Source: Heyndrickxia vini (GTDB lineage: Bacteria; Bacillota; Bacilli; Bacillales; Bacillaceae_C). From it: a stretch of DNA of 64,000 nt. The translations under genes were made by a program, and so were the position numbers. The DNA lies in assembly GCF_016772275.1 (NCBI RefSeq), contig NZ_CP065425.1:486001-550000 (forward strand). Reading direction: 5' to 3'. Positions 1 to 7,522 of the stretch are shown piece by piece (position 1 is the first letter of the stretch; each line of letters starts with the position of its first letter). Below the pieces are notes generated by a model. It ran no database searches. It was not told the origin of the DNA and was given only the letters and a program-made list of their open reading frames with translations.

Positions 1-120
1 CCTCTTTTTGAAAGAATTCCCTCCGGTGACTTAAAACAATTTTTGCTTGAGAATGGGTTTCATTCAACCGTCGTTTCCTTGAATCAATCGGTTTATGCAG
101 CTTCGATAGATATGTACTAA
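1..120 (+). CDS. C-terminal end of an unidentified protein (5' truncated by window edge)
   Basis: An open frame runs from base 1 to the TAA at 118-120 and gives 39 residues ending in AASIDMY. The tail (LLENGF, then a beta-like stretch) resembles the last helix and strand of class I methyltransferases, but this is too little to name a family. A strong hairpin terminator follows at 211-236, which supports this being a true gene end. The upstream part is outside the window. Confidence 0.5.
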   Translation, partial: PLFERIPSGDLKQFLLENGFHSTVVSLNQSVYAASIDMY

Positions 121-210
121 CTTCGAAGAAGGCAATTTGTTATAGCTAAGGATATTGAAAATCGTCTTATTAAATGTATAGATGGTTGTATTTAACTAAA
201 AAATAACGTA

Positions 211-236
211 GAGGCGCTAATCGCCTCTTTTTTTTT
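211..236 (+). terminator. Rho-independent terminator
   Basis: Perfect 6-bp stem GAGGCG/CGCCTC with a CTAAT loop, followed by nine T. It ends the transcript of the truncated gene at 1-120. Confidence 0.9.
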
Positions 237-335
237 CGTGACTATGGCCGAAATCATGGATTTATTTTTAACTCCTTAACAGTAACTTAACAATTCAATT
301 AGATAATACAATTAAAATCATGAGGAGGGAATAAA

Positions 336-725
336 ATGTTCGAGTTTGAGTTGAAAAATGGTGTTACCCACCTTCACACACAATTTGGTGAGCTAAGCAT
401 ATCGTCTGATCGGTCAAAAGGATTTAAGCCGGTTGAATTATTGGTCTCTTCTATTGTTGGATGCAGTGTTGGGATTTTAAGTAACGTACTTGAAAAAAAA
501 CGTATGGACGTTCAATCTATTCGTGTGAATACAAATGTCGAAAGAAATTCAGAGGAAGCGAATAAAGTGACGAGAATAGATCTTCACTACATTATCGAAG
601 GCACAAACATTTCAGAGGAACAAATAAGGAAATCATTAGATGTCACATTTAAAAATTGCGGAATGATTCAATCAGTTATTGGGTCTATCCAGATGAAGGA
701 ATCGTTTGAAGTCATAAACCTATGA
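336..725 (+). CDS. OsmC family protein
   Basis: 129-residue protein of the OsmC/Ohr fold. The two reactive cysteines of the family are visible: Cys43 in SSIVGCSVG, at the start of the long central helix, and Cys108 in FKNCGM. OsmC/Ohr proteins reduce organic hydroperoxides in the cytoplasm; this one is closer to YhfA-type OsmC-like proteins than to the true Ohr at 43.8 kb. GGAGGGA lies 6-12 bases before the ATG. It precedes the Lgt-like, CcdA and TlpA genes, which fits a thiol-redox theme. The substrate cannot be told from sequence. Confidence 0.85.
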   Translation: MFEFELKNGVTHLHTQFGELSISSDRSKGFKPVELLVSSIVGCSVGILSNVLEKKRMDVQSIRVNTNVERNSEEANKVTRIDLHYIIEGTNISEEQIRKSLDVTFKNCGMIQSVIGSIQMKESFEVINL

Positions 726-796
726 ATGGGTAAAAGATAGACAATATATAAAGGCTAATAGTGATGCTTTTTAGAGTCATATTTAGGGGGGGAAGT

Positions 797-1462
797 ATGC
801 TCATCCAAATAGGCCCATTTGCAATATTGCTTAAATGGATACTCCTTGGAGCAGCTATTGTTATCGGGCTAGTCTATATAAAATGGTGGATGCGCCATTC
901 AGAAAGCAACAAGATGAATAAAAAGGTATATGACCTTCTATTCAATAGTTTAATTTTAGGATTTTTCATTTGGAAGGGGAGTTTGGTCGTCCTTGAACCA
1001 TCCTTAATGATGAAAAATCCTTTCTCATTACTGTATTTTACGGGAGGCAGATCCGGGATCGTTTTGGCAATCATTGGATCAATTATCTTCTTCTTTTTTA
1101 AAGCAAAGAAATTAAACATTTCTCATTTGTTTGTTTTACAATCTGTTTTTCTTTTTAGTTGTGCCGTACTATGCGGGTATCATATTTTAGCCCTTCTTTT
1201 TATTCATTTGAACAACATTAGTCATATTTTTTTGAGCTTGTTTACGATTATTATTTTATGTATCTCATTAATAAAGCCAAAAGTATTATCCCAAAAGGGG
1301 ATATTCACAAGCTTAATACTATTTTTCTTTTTGAATCTTATTCTATCAATCGCTTTTGGGAAAATAGGAGAAAAAATATTTATTTTTTCACTGGAGCAGT
1401 GGTTTTATTTTTGTTCCATCATTGTTTCCCTTCGTTATTGGGACAAAACATCCGTTTATTAA
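797..1462 (+). CDS. Lgt-like multi-pass membrane protein
   Basis: 221 residues with about seven hydrophobic segments. The N-terminus (MLIQIGPFAILLKWILLG) and a GGRSG motif near residue 78 resemble prolipoprotein diacylglyceryl transferase (Lgt). It is shorter than real Lgt (about 270 residues), and the segment after GGRSG lacks the His of the Lgt GGxxxHG signature, so catalysis is doubtful. I chose ATG 797 because AGGGGGGGA precedes it by a few bases; an upstream ATG at 761 has no ribosome site. It lies 40 bp before ccdA, so a role as a membrane partner of the CcdA/TlpA pair is a reasonable inference. Confidence 0.6.
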   Translation: MLIQIGPFAILLKWILLGAAIVIGLVYIKWWMRHSESNKMNKKVYDLLFNSLILGFFIWKGSLVVLEPSLMMKNPFSLLYFTGGRSGIVLAIIGSIIFFFFKAKKLNISHLFVLQSVFLFSCAVLCGYHILALLFIHLNNISHIFLSLFTIIILCISLIKPKVLSQKGIFTSLILFFFLNLILSIAFGKIGEKIFIFSLEQWFYFCSIIVSLRYWDKTSVY

Positions 1463-1502
1463 CACATATTGAACGATTTCGACGGAAATGGAGGATTTTT
1501 AC

Positions 1503-2210
1503 TTGGAGAATATATCAATTTTATTTGCACTATCCGCAGGCTTACTCTCATTTTTTTCACCTTGTGTATTTCCGTTGATTCCCGCATATGTAGCACACTT
1601 AACTGATGGTACTGTTTCATCAGGAAAAGTGAAGGCAGATAAGAAAGTTTTGTTCTTTCGTTCGATTAGCTTTATCTTAGGTTTTAGTATCGTTTTTGTT
1701 TTATTGGGAGCATCTGCCAGTATTGTTGGACAGCTGTTCCTGGAAAATAAAAAGCTAATTCAAATGCTTGGTGGGCTTTTAATCATCTTTTTTGGTTTGC
1801 AAATGCTTGGGATTTTTAATTTTAAATTTTTAATGTTTGAAAAAAGTTTTATGCACAAAATAGACTTTAAGGTAACTTCTATTCGATCATTTATCCTTGG
1901 AATTGCTTTTGGATCGGGATGGACTCCTTGTGTGGGACTTGCATTATCTTCGATTTTATTGCTTGCCAGCTCGTCTGAAACAATCTATTCAGGTATGTTT
2001 TTATTATGGATATATTCTCTTGGCTTAGGAATACCGTTCCTTGTCTTATCCATGGTTGTTACATACTCACTAAAAATGGTAAAAAGGATCAATAAACTAC
2101 TACCAAAGCTATCTTTAATCAATGGTTGGATCCTTATTATTATGGGTGTTTTACTATTTACGGGTCAAATGCAAAGGATTAGTTCCTATTTATCAGCATT
2201 TACAATCTGA
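1503..2210 (+). CDS. ccdA: CcdA-type cytochrome c biogenesis / thiol electron-transfer membrane protein
   Basis: About 235 residues and six membrane helices. The redox cysteines of the DsbD-beta/CcdA family are present: Cys21 in FSPCVFPLIPAY and Cys143 in GWTPCVG. CcdA passes electrons from cytoplasmic thioredoxin across the membrane to extracytoplasmic thioredoxin-like proteins. TTG 1503 is preferred because GGAGG at 1490-1494 sits eight bases before it. ATG 1488 is in frame but would overlap that site and has only a weak one of its own. The next gene encodes a TlpA/ResA thioredoxin 12 bp downstream, the expected partner. The symbol is by family; whether it serves cytochrome c or another target is not shown. 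Confidence 0.85.
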   Translation: MENISILFALSAGLLSFFSPCVFPLIPAYVAHLTDGTVSSGKVKADKKVLFFRSISFILGFSIVFVLLGASASIVGQLFLENKKLIQMLGGLLIIFFGLQMLGIFNFKFLMFEKSFMHKIDFKVTSIRSFILGIAFGSGWTPCVGLALSSILLLASSSETIYSGMFLLWIYSLGLGIPFLVLSMVVTYSLKMVKRINKLLPKLSLINGWILIIMGVLLFTGQMQRISSYLSAFTI

Positions 2211-2222
2211 AGGAGGGATTAA

Positions 2223-2789
2223 GTGTATAAAAAAATAATTGTCATCATCGGATTGGTTGGATTGATTGGCTGGGGAATTCTCGATTATACTTCATCTCCA
2301 AAGAAGGCCGTAACGACCACTCAAGAAACGCACTCAGTTAATAATAAATCCATCGAAATTGGTGTGATGGAAGGACAGAAAGCACCAGATTTTCAATTGC
2401 AAAATATTAAAGGGAAAGAAATGAAGCTATCGGAGCTTGAAGGGAAGAAAGTAATCGTAAATTTTTGGGCGACATGGTGTCCGCCGTGTAAAGCGGAAAT
2501 GCCCCATATGCAAAAATATTACCATACTGCTGAAAGAAACAATGTTGAGATCTTGGCTGTGAATTTAACAACCTCGGAAAAGAATGTGAATAATATTGGG
2601 GAGTTTGTAAAAAATTACGGTTTAACTTTTCCAATATTACTTGATCAACATGGTAAAATAGGAGAAAACTATCAAGCTTACACAATCCCTACAAGTTATA
2701 TTATAGATACAAAAGGAGTGATACGTAAGAAAATAATAGGTCCAATGGATAAGGAAATGATGACTGAACTAATCAGTAGTATTGATTAA
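2223..2789 (+). CDS. TlpA/ResA-family membrane-anchored thiol-disulfide oxidoreductase
   Basis: 188 residues starting at GTG behind AAGGAGGGA. Residues 4-20 form an uncleaved signal anchor. From about residue 50 the protein has a thioredoxin fold with the active site WCPPC (Cys86, Cys89) and a cis-Pro in YTIPTSYIID. Members reduce disulfides outside the membrane, for example in apocytochrome c (ResA), using electrons from CcdA, which is encoded immediately upstream. The next gene starts 13 bp after the stop, so the four genes from 797 to 3495 probably form one operon. Confidence 0.88.
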   Translation: MYKKIIVIIGLVGLIGWGILDYTSSPKKAVTTTQETHSVNNKSIEIGVMEGQKAPDFQLQNIKGKEMKLSELEGKKVIVNFWATWCPPCKAEMPHMQKYYHTAERNNVEILAVNLTTSEKNVNNIGEFVKNYGLTFPILLDQHGKIGENYQAYTIPTSYIIDTKGVIRKKIIGPMDKEMMTELISSID

Positions 2790-2802
2790 AAGTGGTGGTG
2801 AG

Positions 2803-3495
2803 ATGAATAATAGGGGAAAATCGATTCTTATAGTTGATATTGATCAAAAGATTCGTAGTTTAATAAAAGAAGAACTTGAAAGTGCCGGATTTCAAGTGTT
2901 AGAGGCAAGAAATGGGGCGGAAGCAAAAGGTATTTTTATTACATATGACCCCTGTTTTGTCATTATGGAGATAATCTTGGATGATACCAATGGTTATGAA
3001 CTATGCAGTTGGATTCGCACCAAGCAGAAAAGCGAGATACCGATTGTGATTGTATCAAAATTAACTAATGATGAGGATAAAATTAAAGGTTTAAAGATTG
3101 GTGCAGATGATTATATAACGAAGCCTTTTAATTTGAAAGAACTGAGCGTAAGGGTTGAAACGGTGTTAAGAAGAACCGCTCATCGTTGTAACAAAATAAC
3201 ATATAGAGGGATTACACTTAAACCATTAAAAGGTGAAGTGAAATATGAAGGTATTCAAATTCCGTTAACTCTTCACGAATTTAAACTATTATACTTCTTG
3301 ATGCGGCACCCGAATCAAATTTTATCTCGTTTACAAATATTGGATGAATTATATCCAAATGATAATAAATTAGTATCAGAACGGACAATTGATGTTCATA
3401 TATTAAAGCTTAGGGAGAAGTTTAAACATCACATGAAGGATCGCGAGTTAATCGAAACGGTTCGAGGGATTGGTTATCGCTTTATTGCATTCTGA
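2803..3495 (+). CDS. OmpR/PhoB-family response regulator with degenerate receiver domain
   Basis: 230 residues: receiver domain at about 7-120 and OmpR-type winged helix at about 132-228 (ending ERTIDVHILKLREKF, VRGIGYRF). The DNA-binding half is intact. The receiver has Glu56 where the phospho-accepting Asp should be (FVIMEIILDD; codon GAG), and the acidic pair is Asp12-Ile13 rather than Asp-Asp. Ser85 and Lys107 (ITKPF) are kept. A Glu there often mimics the phosphorylated state, so constitutive activity is a plausible inference. No histidine kinase is nearby. ATG 2803 is chosen for the GGTGGTGAG site; an upstream TTG at 2782 lacks one. A terminator follows. Confidence 0.85.
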   Translation: MNNRGKSILIVDIDQKIRSLIKEELESAGFQVLEARNGAEAKGIFITYDPCFVIMEIILDDTNGYELCSWIRTKQKSEIPIVIVSKLTNDEDKIKGLKIGADDYITKPFNLKELSVRVETVLRRTAHRCNKITYRGITLKPLKGEVKYEGIQIPLTLHEFKLLYFLMRHPNQILSRLQILDELYPNDNKLVSERTIDVHILKLREKFKHHMKDRELIETVRGIGYRFIAF

Positions 3496-3515
3496 ATGTT
3501 TATAAGTAATGCTAA

Positions 3516-3548
3516 ATAGTAGGCCTCTAAAAATGTGGCCTATTTTTT
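3516..3548 (+). terminator. Rho-independent terminator after the response regulator
   Basis: Stem TAGGCC (3520-3525) / GGCCTA (3537-3542) with flanking A/T pairs, followed by six T. It also overlaps the stop codon of the small minus-strand gene at 3540-3671. Confidence 0.8.
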
Positions 3549-3671
3549 ATTGCTAAAAACGTCTGAAAGAAACAGCAACATATCGCCTTTCGGTTCAAAT
3601 AAGAAGGAGAATAGCAATATAAAGGGCAATGCGACGATTAAACCAATGATCCTTGCAACTTTAAAAATCAA
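3540..3671 (-). CDS. Small single-pass membrane protein, 43 aa, function unknown
   Basis: On the minus strand AGGGAGGGA lies seven bases before a TTG start and opens a 43-codon frame. The protein begins MIFKVARIIGLIVALPFILL, one clear transmembrane helix (about residues 7-25), followed by a short hydrophilic tail ending SNKK. The strong ribosome site and the hydrophobic profile support a real gene. It lies between the response regulator and the ECF sigma gene and points toward the former. I do not recognise the family. Confidence 0.5.
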   Translation of the reverse strand: MIFKVARIIGLIVALPFILLFSFLFEPKGDMLLFLSDVFSNKK

Positions 3672-3798
3672 TTGAATCCCTCCCTGTTAAATAGAAATAC
3701 GGTTTAAATTACAATTGGTTTGTTTATTTTAAAATTTATTTATAAAAATAAACTTTATGAACGGATGTGTCGTCTAAAAATAGAAGGGGGGTTAGGGT

Positions 3799-4332
3799 GT
3801 GGAAGAGATAGTAGTGGAAAATTTGGAGACGAGAAGTAAGGAATATGTACTTGATGAAATAATGAAACAATATGGACAGGAAATTTTACAGCTCACCTAT
3901 TCCTATGTGAAAAATAGAACCGTTGCGGAGGATTTAACCCAGGAGATATTTGTAAAATGCTATCGCTCTCTTCATACATATAATCAAAGGGCCAAACTGA
4001 GAACTTGGTTATGGCGTATTGCCATTAATCATTGCAAAGATTATTTGCGAAGTTGGTATAACAAACATGTTGTTGTAACCGAGCATGAATCGGAAACCAT
4101 TGGAACATCAAAAGAAACGGTAGAACAAGCTGTAATTAAAATGGATGAGGATGAAAAATTAGCCTATGAAGTGATGAATCTACCAGATAATTACCGAGAA
4201 ATTATCTACCTATTTTATTTTGAGGAAATGCGACTTAAGGATATTGCGGAGGTGACTGGTGTAAATGAAAATACGCTGAAATCACGACTTAAGCGTGCCA
4301 AAGAGCTGTTAAAAGTACGATTGGAGGAGTAG
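3799..4332 (+). CDS. ECF-type RNA polymerase sigma factor
   Basis: 177 residues, GTG start behind GAAGGGGGG. Region 2 is at about residues 25-90 (AEDLTQEIFVKCYRSL, TWLWRIAINHCKDYLR), and region 4 at about 120-175 (LPDNYREIIYLFYFEEMRL, then a helix-turn-helix ending ENTLKSRLKRAKELL). These are the two conserved domains of group 4 sigma factors, which direct RNA polymerase to stress promoters and are held by an anti-sigma factor. The next gene starts two bases after the stop, in the position where an anti-sigma gene normally lies, but that protein is unusual (see 4335-4754). It is not SigV, which is encoded at 14028. Confidence 0.9.
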   Translation: MEEIVVENLETRSKEYVLDEIMKQYGQEILQLTYSYVKNRTVAEDLTQEIFVKCYRSLHTYNQRAKLRTWLWRIAINHCKDYLRSWYNKHVVVTEHESETIGTSKETVEQAVIKMDEDEKLAYEVMNLPDNYREIIYLFYFEEMRLKDIAEVTGVNENTLKSRLKRAKELLKVRLEE

Positions 4333-4334
4333 AA

Positions 4335-4754
4335 ATGGAAGAACAATTAAAAAGGCTTCGCAAATCGATGAAAAAGAATACATTTCATGAACTTAATTTT
4401 AATGCTCGGCTTCGAGAAAATATCCTCCATGAAATCAAAGAGGAAGAAGAAGCGGAGGAAGATATTTTTCTTGCCTTGATGCAATTACTTGTTGTAGAAA
4501 AGTCAGGGTATGAATTAATAAGTCTTTTACGTAGCAGAGGAATGAAAAAGTTCGAAAACAATGAAGGTTCCTTATATATGATGTTGCATCGACTGGAACA
4601 TACAGGTTACCTGCAAGCGAGATGGAATAACTCGAACGTGAAGCTTTATTGCCTAAATAATAAAGGACATAGATGGCTTCGAAAGGCTGAAAAGAGCAAG
4701 CATACTGACGGTATGTTTATAAAAAAGGCACCGTTTTTAAATGTTGAATTTTAA
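4335..4754 (+). CDS. Anti-sigma-like N-terminus joined to a PadR-type winged helix
   Basis: 139 residues. Residues 1-38 (LRKSMKKNTFHELNF, then a basic/acidic helix) look like the N-terminal sigma-binding segment of Bacillus ECF anti-sigma factors. Residues about 45-115 are a PadR-type winged helix: SGYELISLLRSRG, NNEGSLYMMLHRLEHTGYL, then the wing and a LNNKGHRWLRK helix. There is no transmembrane segment, unlike usual anti-sigma proteins. It sits between the sigma gene (2 bp) and a SEDS gene with a HAAS-like domain (24 bp). PadR regulators are known to pair with HAAS domains, so it may link that membrane protein to the sigma factor. The domain assignments are by eye; the mechanism is inference. 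Confidence 0.65.
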   Translation: MEEQLKRLRKSMKKNTFHELNFNARLRENILHEIKEEEEAEEDIFLALMQLLVVEKSGYELISLLRSRGMKKFENNEGSLYMMLHRLEHTGYLQARWNNSNVKLYCLNNKGHRWLRKAEKSKHTDGMFIKKAPFLNVEF

Positions 4755-4778
4755 AAGGATATAGAAAGGTGGGAAAAC

Positions 4779-6059
4779 ATGAATGATCACAAACATTCCT
4801 TTTTGCAAGAAGTGACAGAACAAATCAAATCGAAAGAGGCAAAAAAGTTTATTAAGCTGGAGTTGGATCATCATATCCAACATGCAAAAAATGACTGGAT
4901 GCAAAAGGGATTAACAGAGGATGAGGCGGAAGAGAAAGCAGTAGTGCAAATGGGAAGTCCACAAATGCTTGGGCAGCAATTCAATAAGCTTCATCGACCA
5001 AAGATTGATTGGCTGCTGTTGATCCTGCTAGGTGTGACTTTGCTTTTAGGATTTATGCCGCTTTTATCGGTCGCGATTAAAGGATATGCTTCGAATGATC
5101 CACTTTTATTGAAGAAGGCCATTTTTATTGTGTTGGGAGGGGTGATTGCAATTGGAATTATGTTAGGTGATTATCGAAGGTTAAAAAATCTCGGTTTATA
5201 TTTTTTTAGTTTTGGGATGGGAATTCTTTTTCTGCTTTTCTTTATAGGTGATGTGTTTAATGGAGTCTATGTTTATCATTTGGGACCAGTGTGGGTGGAT
5301 AGTACGGTCGCAATGCCGTTTTTTATTATTGCTTGGGCTTCCTTTTTACAAAATGATCATTTCAATTATTGGAAGATTTGTATTCTGTTCATCTTTTCCG
5401 TAATACTTTTTCTTCCAGTTGGAGGCATCCCTTCTTTTTTTCTTTATGCCATCATGGTGTTCATTATGCTGCTTTGGAGTGGACGTGATATTAAGAAAAC
5501 TCTCATCATGGCTGGTGCAGGAATCATTAGTGTTGGAATTGCTGGTATAGTTGTTTTTCCATCCATAAAGCCATATCAGCTTAGTCGACTAACTGGATTT
5601 TTACAACCGGAATCCTACCCTAATTCGGCAGGATATATCTACTTGCGAATGAGAGAACTACTAGCAGATGCTGGATGGACCGGTCACTCTGTTTCAAATC
5701 CTAAGCTGTTTGATTTTGAACCGCATACTGATCTGGTCTTTGTTAGCTTAACTTACCATTATGGATGGATTTTTGGTATTGGGTTAATGAGTGTTTTACT
5801 GTTATTTGTTGGAAGAATGCTTGGTGTTTTGAGAAAAATCAATGATTCATTCGGAAAATTGCTCGTGTTTGGAGCAATGATCCTGTTTACTATCCAGGTA
5901 GTATATAATATCGGCATGTCGCTCGGCTTACTTCCGATCACCTCCATGTCCTTGCCATTTATCAGTTACGGTTTTATGCCGGTTGTGCTAAATGCGATAA
6001 TTATTGGAATTGTTTTAAGTGTTTATAGGAGAAAAGATTTGATTATATCTGTTATGTAA
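4779..6059 (+). CDS. SEDS (FtsW/RodA/SpoVE-like) membrane protein with N-terminal HAAS-like domain
   Basis: 426 residues. Residues 1-75 are soluble and helical (DHHIQHAKNDWMQKGLTEDEA, then EKAVVQMGSP), typical of the HAAS/permease-prefix domain that accompanies PadR regulators. From about residue 83 there are roughly ten membrane helices of the FtsW/RodA type. The peptidoglycan-polymerase signature HTD is kept (His316-Thr-Asp318 in FEPHTDLVFV), as is the C-terminal LPFISYG motif. The RW and QPSE motifs of true FtsW/RodA are not seen in the segment before residue 190. It is therefore a divergent SEDS protein, possibly a sensor or a special-purpose glycosyltransferase under the upstream ECF sigma factor. 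Confidence 0.8.
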   Translation: MNDHKHSFLQEVTEQIKSKEAKKFIKLELDHHIQHAKNDWMQKGLTEDEAEEKAVVQMGSPQMLGQQFNKLHRPKIDWLLLILLGVTLLLGFMPLLSVAIKGYASNDPLLLKKAIFIVLGGVIAIGIMLGDYRRLKNLGLYFFSFGMGILFLLFFIGDVFNGVYVYHLGPVWVDSTVAMPFFIIAWASFLQNDHFNYWKICILFIFSVILFLPVGGIPSFFLYAIMVFIMLLWSGRDIKKTLIMAGAGIISVGIAGIVVFPSIKPYQLSRLTGFLQPESYPNSAGYIYLRMRELLADAGWTGHSVSNPKLFDFEPHTDLVFVSLTYHYGWIFGIGLMSVLLLFVGRMLGVLRKINDSFGKLLVFGAMILFTIQVVYNIGMSLGLLPITSMSLPFISYGFMPVVLNAIIIGIVLSVYRRKDLIISVM

Positions 6060-6060
6060 T

Positions 6061-6086
6061 ACGCTTCTTAGGGAGGCGTTTTTTTA
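6061..6086 (+). terminator. Rho-independent terminator after the SEDS gene
   Basis: Stem ACGCTTC/GAGGCGT (one T-G pair), loop TTAGG, then a run of seven T. Confidence 0.85.
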
Positions 6087-6213
6087 TATAAATTTTTTGT
6101 TAGTTGGTATTTTTTGTTAAAAAATCACTTCGAATCGTTTTAAAGAAGTTTTTATTCGTGGAATGTTCTTAAAAGAGCATGGTACGAGAAGATGAGTAGC
6201 GAAAAGCAGGTAC

Positions 6214-6420
6214 CAAGTGCACGAATCCGTTCGATGCGGGAAGATAAAGAGCAGAAATCAATCCCAAGTGCACGAATCCACACGATGCGGGAAGATAAAG
6301 AACGGAAATCAATCCCCAAGTGCACGAATCCGCTCGATGCGAGAAGATAAAGAGTGAAAATCAATTCTCAAGTGCACGAATCCGCGCTCAATATGGCAAG
6401 ATAAATTCCGCAATGCCAGC
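6214..6420 (+). repeat. Tandem repeat array, 51-52 bp unit, about four copies
   Basis: Copies begin with CAAGTGCACGAATC at 6214, 6265, 6317 and 6369; the last one decays. A more diverged partial unit precedes the array (about 6176-6213). The unit carries GATGCGGGAAGATAAAGA. The same AAGTGCACGAATC core and 52-bp period occur in the larger array at 56469. Nothing here looks like a gene; open frames across it are a by-product of the repeat. Confidence 0.85.
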
Positions 6421-6516
6421 ACAAAATACCCGACTCCGAAATATACAATCAAAGGGAGGAAATTCCCCCGTTAAAAAGGAATATATATACAATAATAAGC
6501 GAACGAGGAGAGAGGG

Positions 6517-6756
6517 ATGGGCATGGGTTTCTATTGGGCCGGACTCTTATTTTGGGTATTATCTGGAGCTTACTTATTTCTGTTTATCGGTGGACTGCTG
6601 GCAAGATCGTGGAGGGCGTTGGTTGTTAGTGGACTTGTGGTGATTTTGCCATCGCTTTACTTTTTCGGTGCGGAAAATTGGTTAAGACTTGCAATTTTGC
6701 TGCCTTTTCTTTCTTTTATCTTGGCTTATTTAGTGAGAAAAAAGACGGCTGTATAA
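6517..6756 (+). CDS. Small membrane protein, 79 aa, unknown function
   Basis: ATG start behind GAGGAGAGAGGG. The 79-residue product is almost wholly hydrophobic, with three likely transmembrane helices (about residues 5-28, 34-51 and 55-73) and a basic C-terminal end (VRKKTAV). No catalytic motif or known family was recognised. It stands alone between the repeat array and a GNAT gene with about 95 bp on its 3' side. Confidence 0.65.
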   Translation: MGMGFYWAGLLFWVLSGAYLFLFIGGLLARSWRALVVSGLVVILPSLYFFGAENWLRLAILLPFLSFILAYLVRKKTAV

Positions 6757-6850
6757 AATTGAGAAGTCATTTAAGTTTGTTATCTATTCCATGGTTGGAT
6801 TACTAAGTTGAAATATAATCCTGATTTTTAGGCAAAAGAGGCGAACAAAT

Positions 6851-7312
6851 ATGAAAATAAATCGAACAAATGATTTCGAATTAATTGCTAAGTTGAATAA
6901 GCATGTACACGATTTGCACATAAAGTTATATCCTGAGCACTTTAAAGAATATAACTTTGAAGAGATGAAGGCTTTCTTTGAAAGTATTATTGATATAGAG
7001 GAATTCGTTTTTCTTTTATTGGAAGAAAATGAGCAGCCTTTAGGTTATGCGTGGATCGAATTAAGAGAGTATCCGGATAACCCCTTTAAAAAAGCGTATA
7101 AATCTGTATATGTGCATCAAATTAGTATTTCGGAAAATCAAGGTAAAAAAGGTTACGGGTCTAGATTGATGGATGAAATTTGTAATATTGCACGAAAAAA
7201 TGGGATTAATAAAATTGAATTGGACTATTGGTTTAATAACGAGATAGCAAAAAGCTTTTATAAGAAAAAGGGATTTGTAAAATACCGTGAATTTGTTTAC
7301 AAAGATATTTGA
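6851..7312 (+). CDS. GNAT-family N-acetyltransferase
   Basis: 153 residues with the GNAT fold. The acetyl-CoA loop appears as SENQGKKGYGSRLMDEI (about residues 99-115), the beta-4 strand as YVHQISI, and the C-terminal part as NEIAKSFYKKKGFVKY, the usual motif B. The acceptor substrate is unknown. AAAGAGGCGA precedes the ATG. It is a single gene; a long hairpin follows at 7419. Confidence 0.85.
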   Translation: MKINRTNDFELIAKLNKHVHDLHIKLYPEHFKEYNFEEMKAFFESIIDIEEFVFLLLEENEQPLGYAWIELREYPDNPFKKAYKSVYVHQISISENQGKKGYGSRLMDEICNIARKNGINKIELDYWFNNEIAKSFYKKKGFVKYREFVYKDI

Positions 7313-7418
7313 ATTTAATGCTAGCTTTATATTTCGAATAATAAATAAAAGTGATGCAATTGTACTTAAGCACAAAGAACATAAGATTTCGTAGCACTGA
7401 ATAACAATATAATTAGCA

Positions 7419-7470
7419 GACAAAAGCTTTCGTTTTTTTCTAAGCTTTTGTCTCTACGGTGTTTTTTTAT
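7419..7470 (+). terminator. Strong stem-loop, probable terminator
   Basis: An 11-bp perfect stem GACAAAAGCTT / AAGCTTTTGTC (7419-7429, 7442-7452) with a 12-base loop. A run of seven T follows only after nine further bases, so termination is likely but not textbook. The rest of the 570-base gap up to 7883 holds a palindromic repeat module (7523-7713) and two short inverted repeats; I see no gene in it. Confidence 0.55.
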
Positions 7471-7522
7471 TTAATTACAGGAAAAGTTGTACAAGTTTAT
7501 TAGACGCTAAATCGTGTTTAAT

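Noticed and set aside
874-1119. Minus-strand frame of 81 codons
   Set aside because: Antisense to the Lgt-like gene, no ribosome site, no recognisable protein.
1258-1578. Plus-strand frame of 106 codons
   Set aside because: Overlaps the Lgt-like and ccdA genes in another frame; composition of a shadow frame.
6152-6643. Open frames of 70 and 107 codons across the 6.2 kb array
   Set aside because: Same repeat artefact; no ribosome site and the second runs into the small membrane protein gene in another frame.
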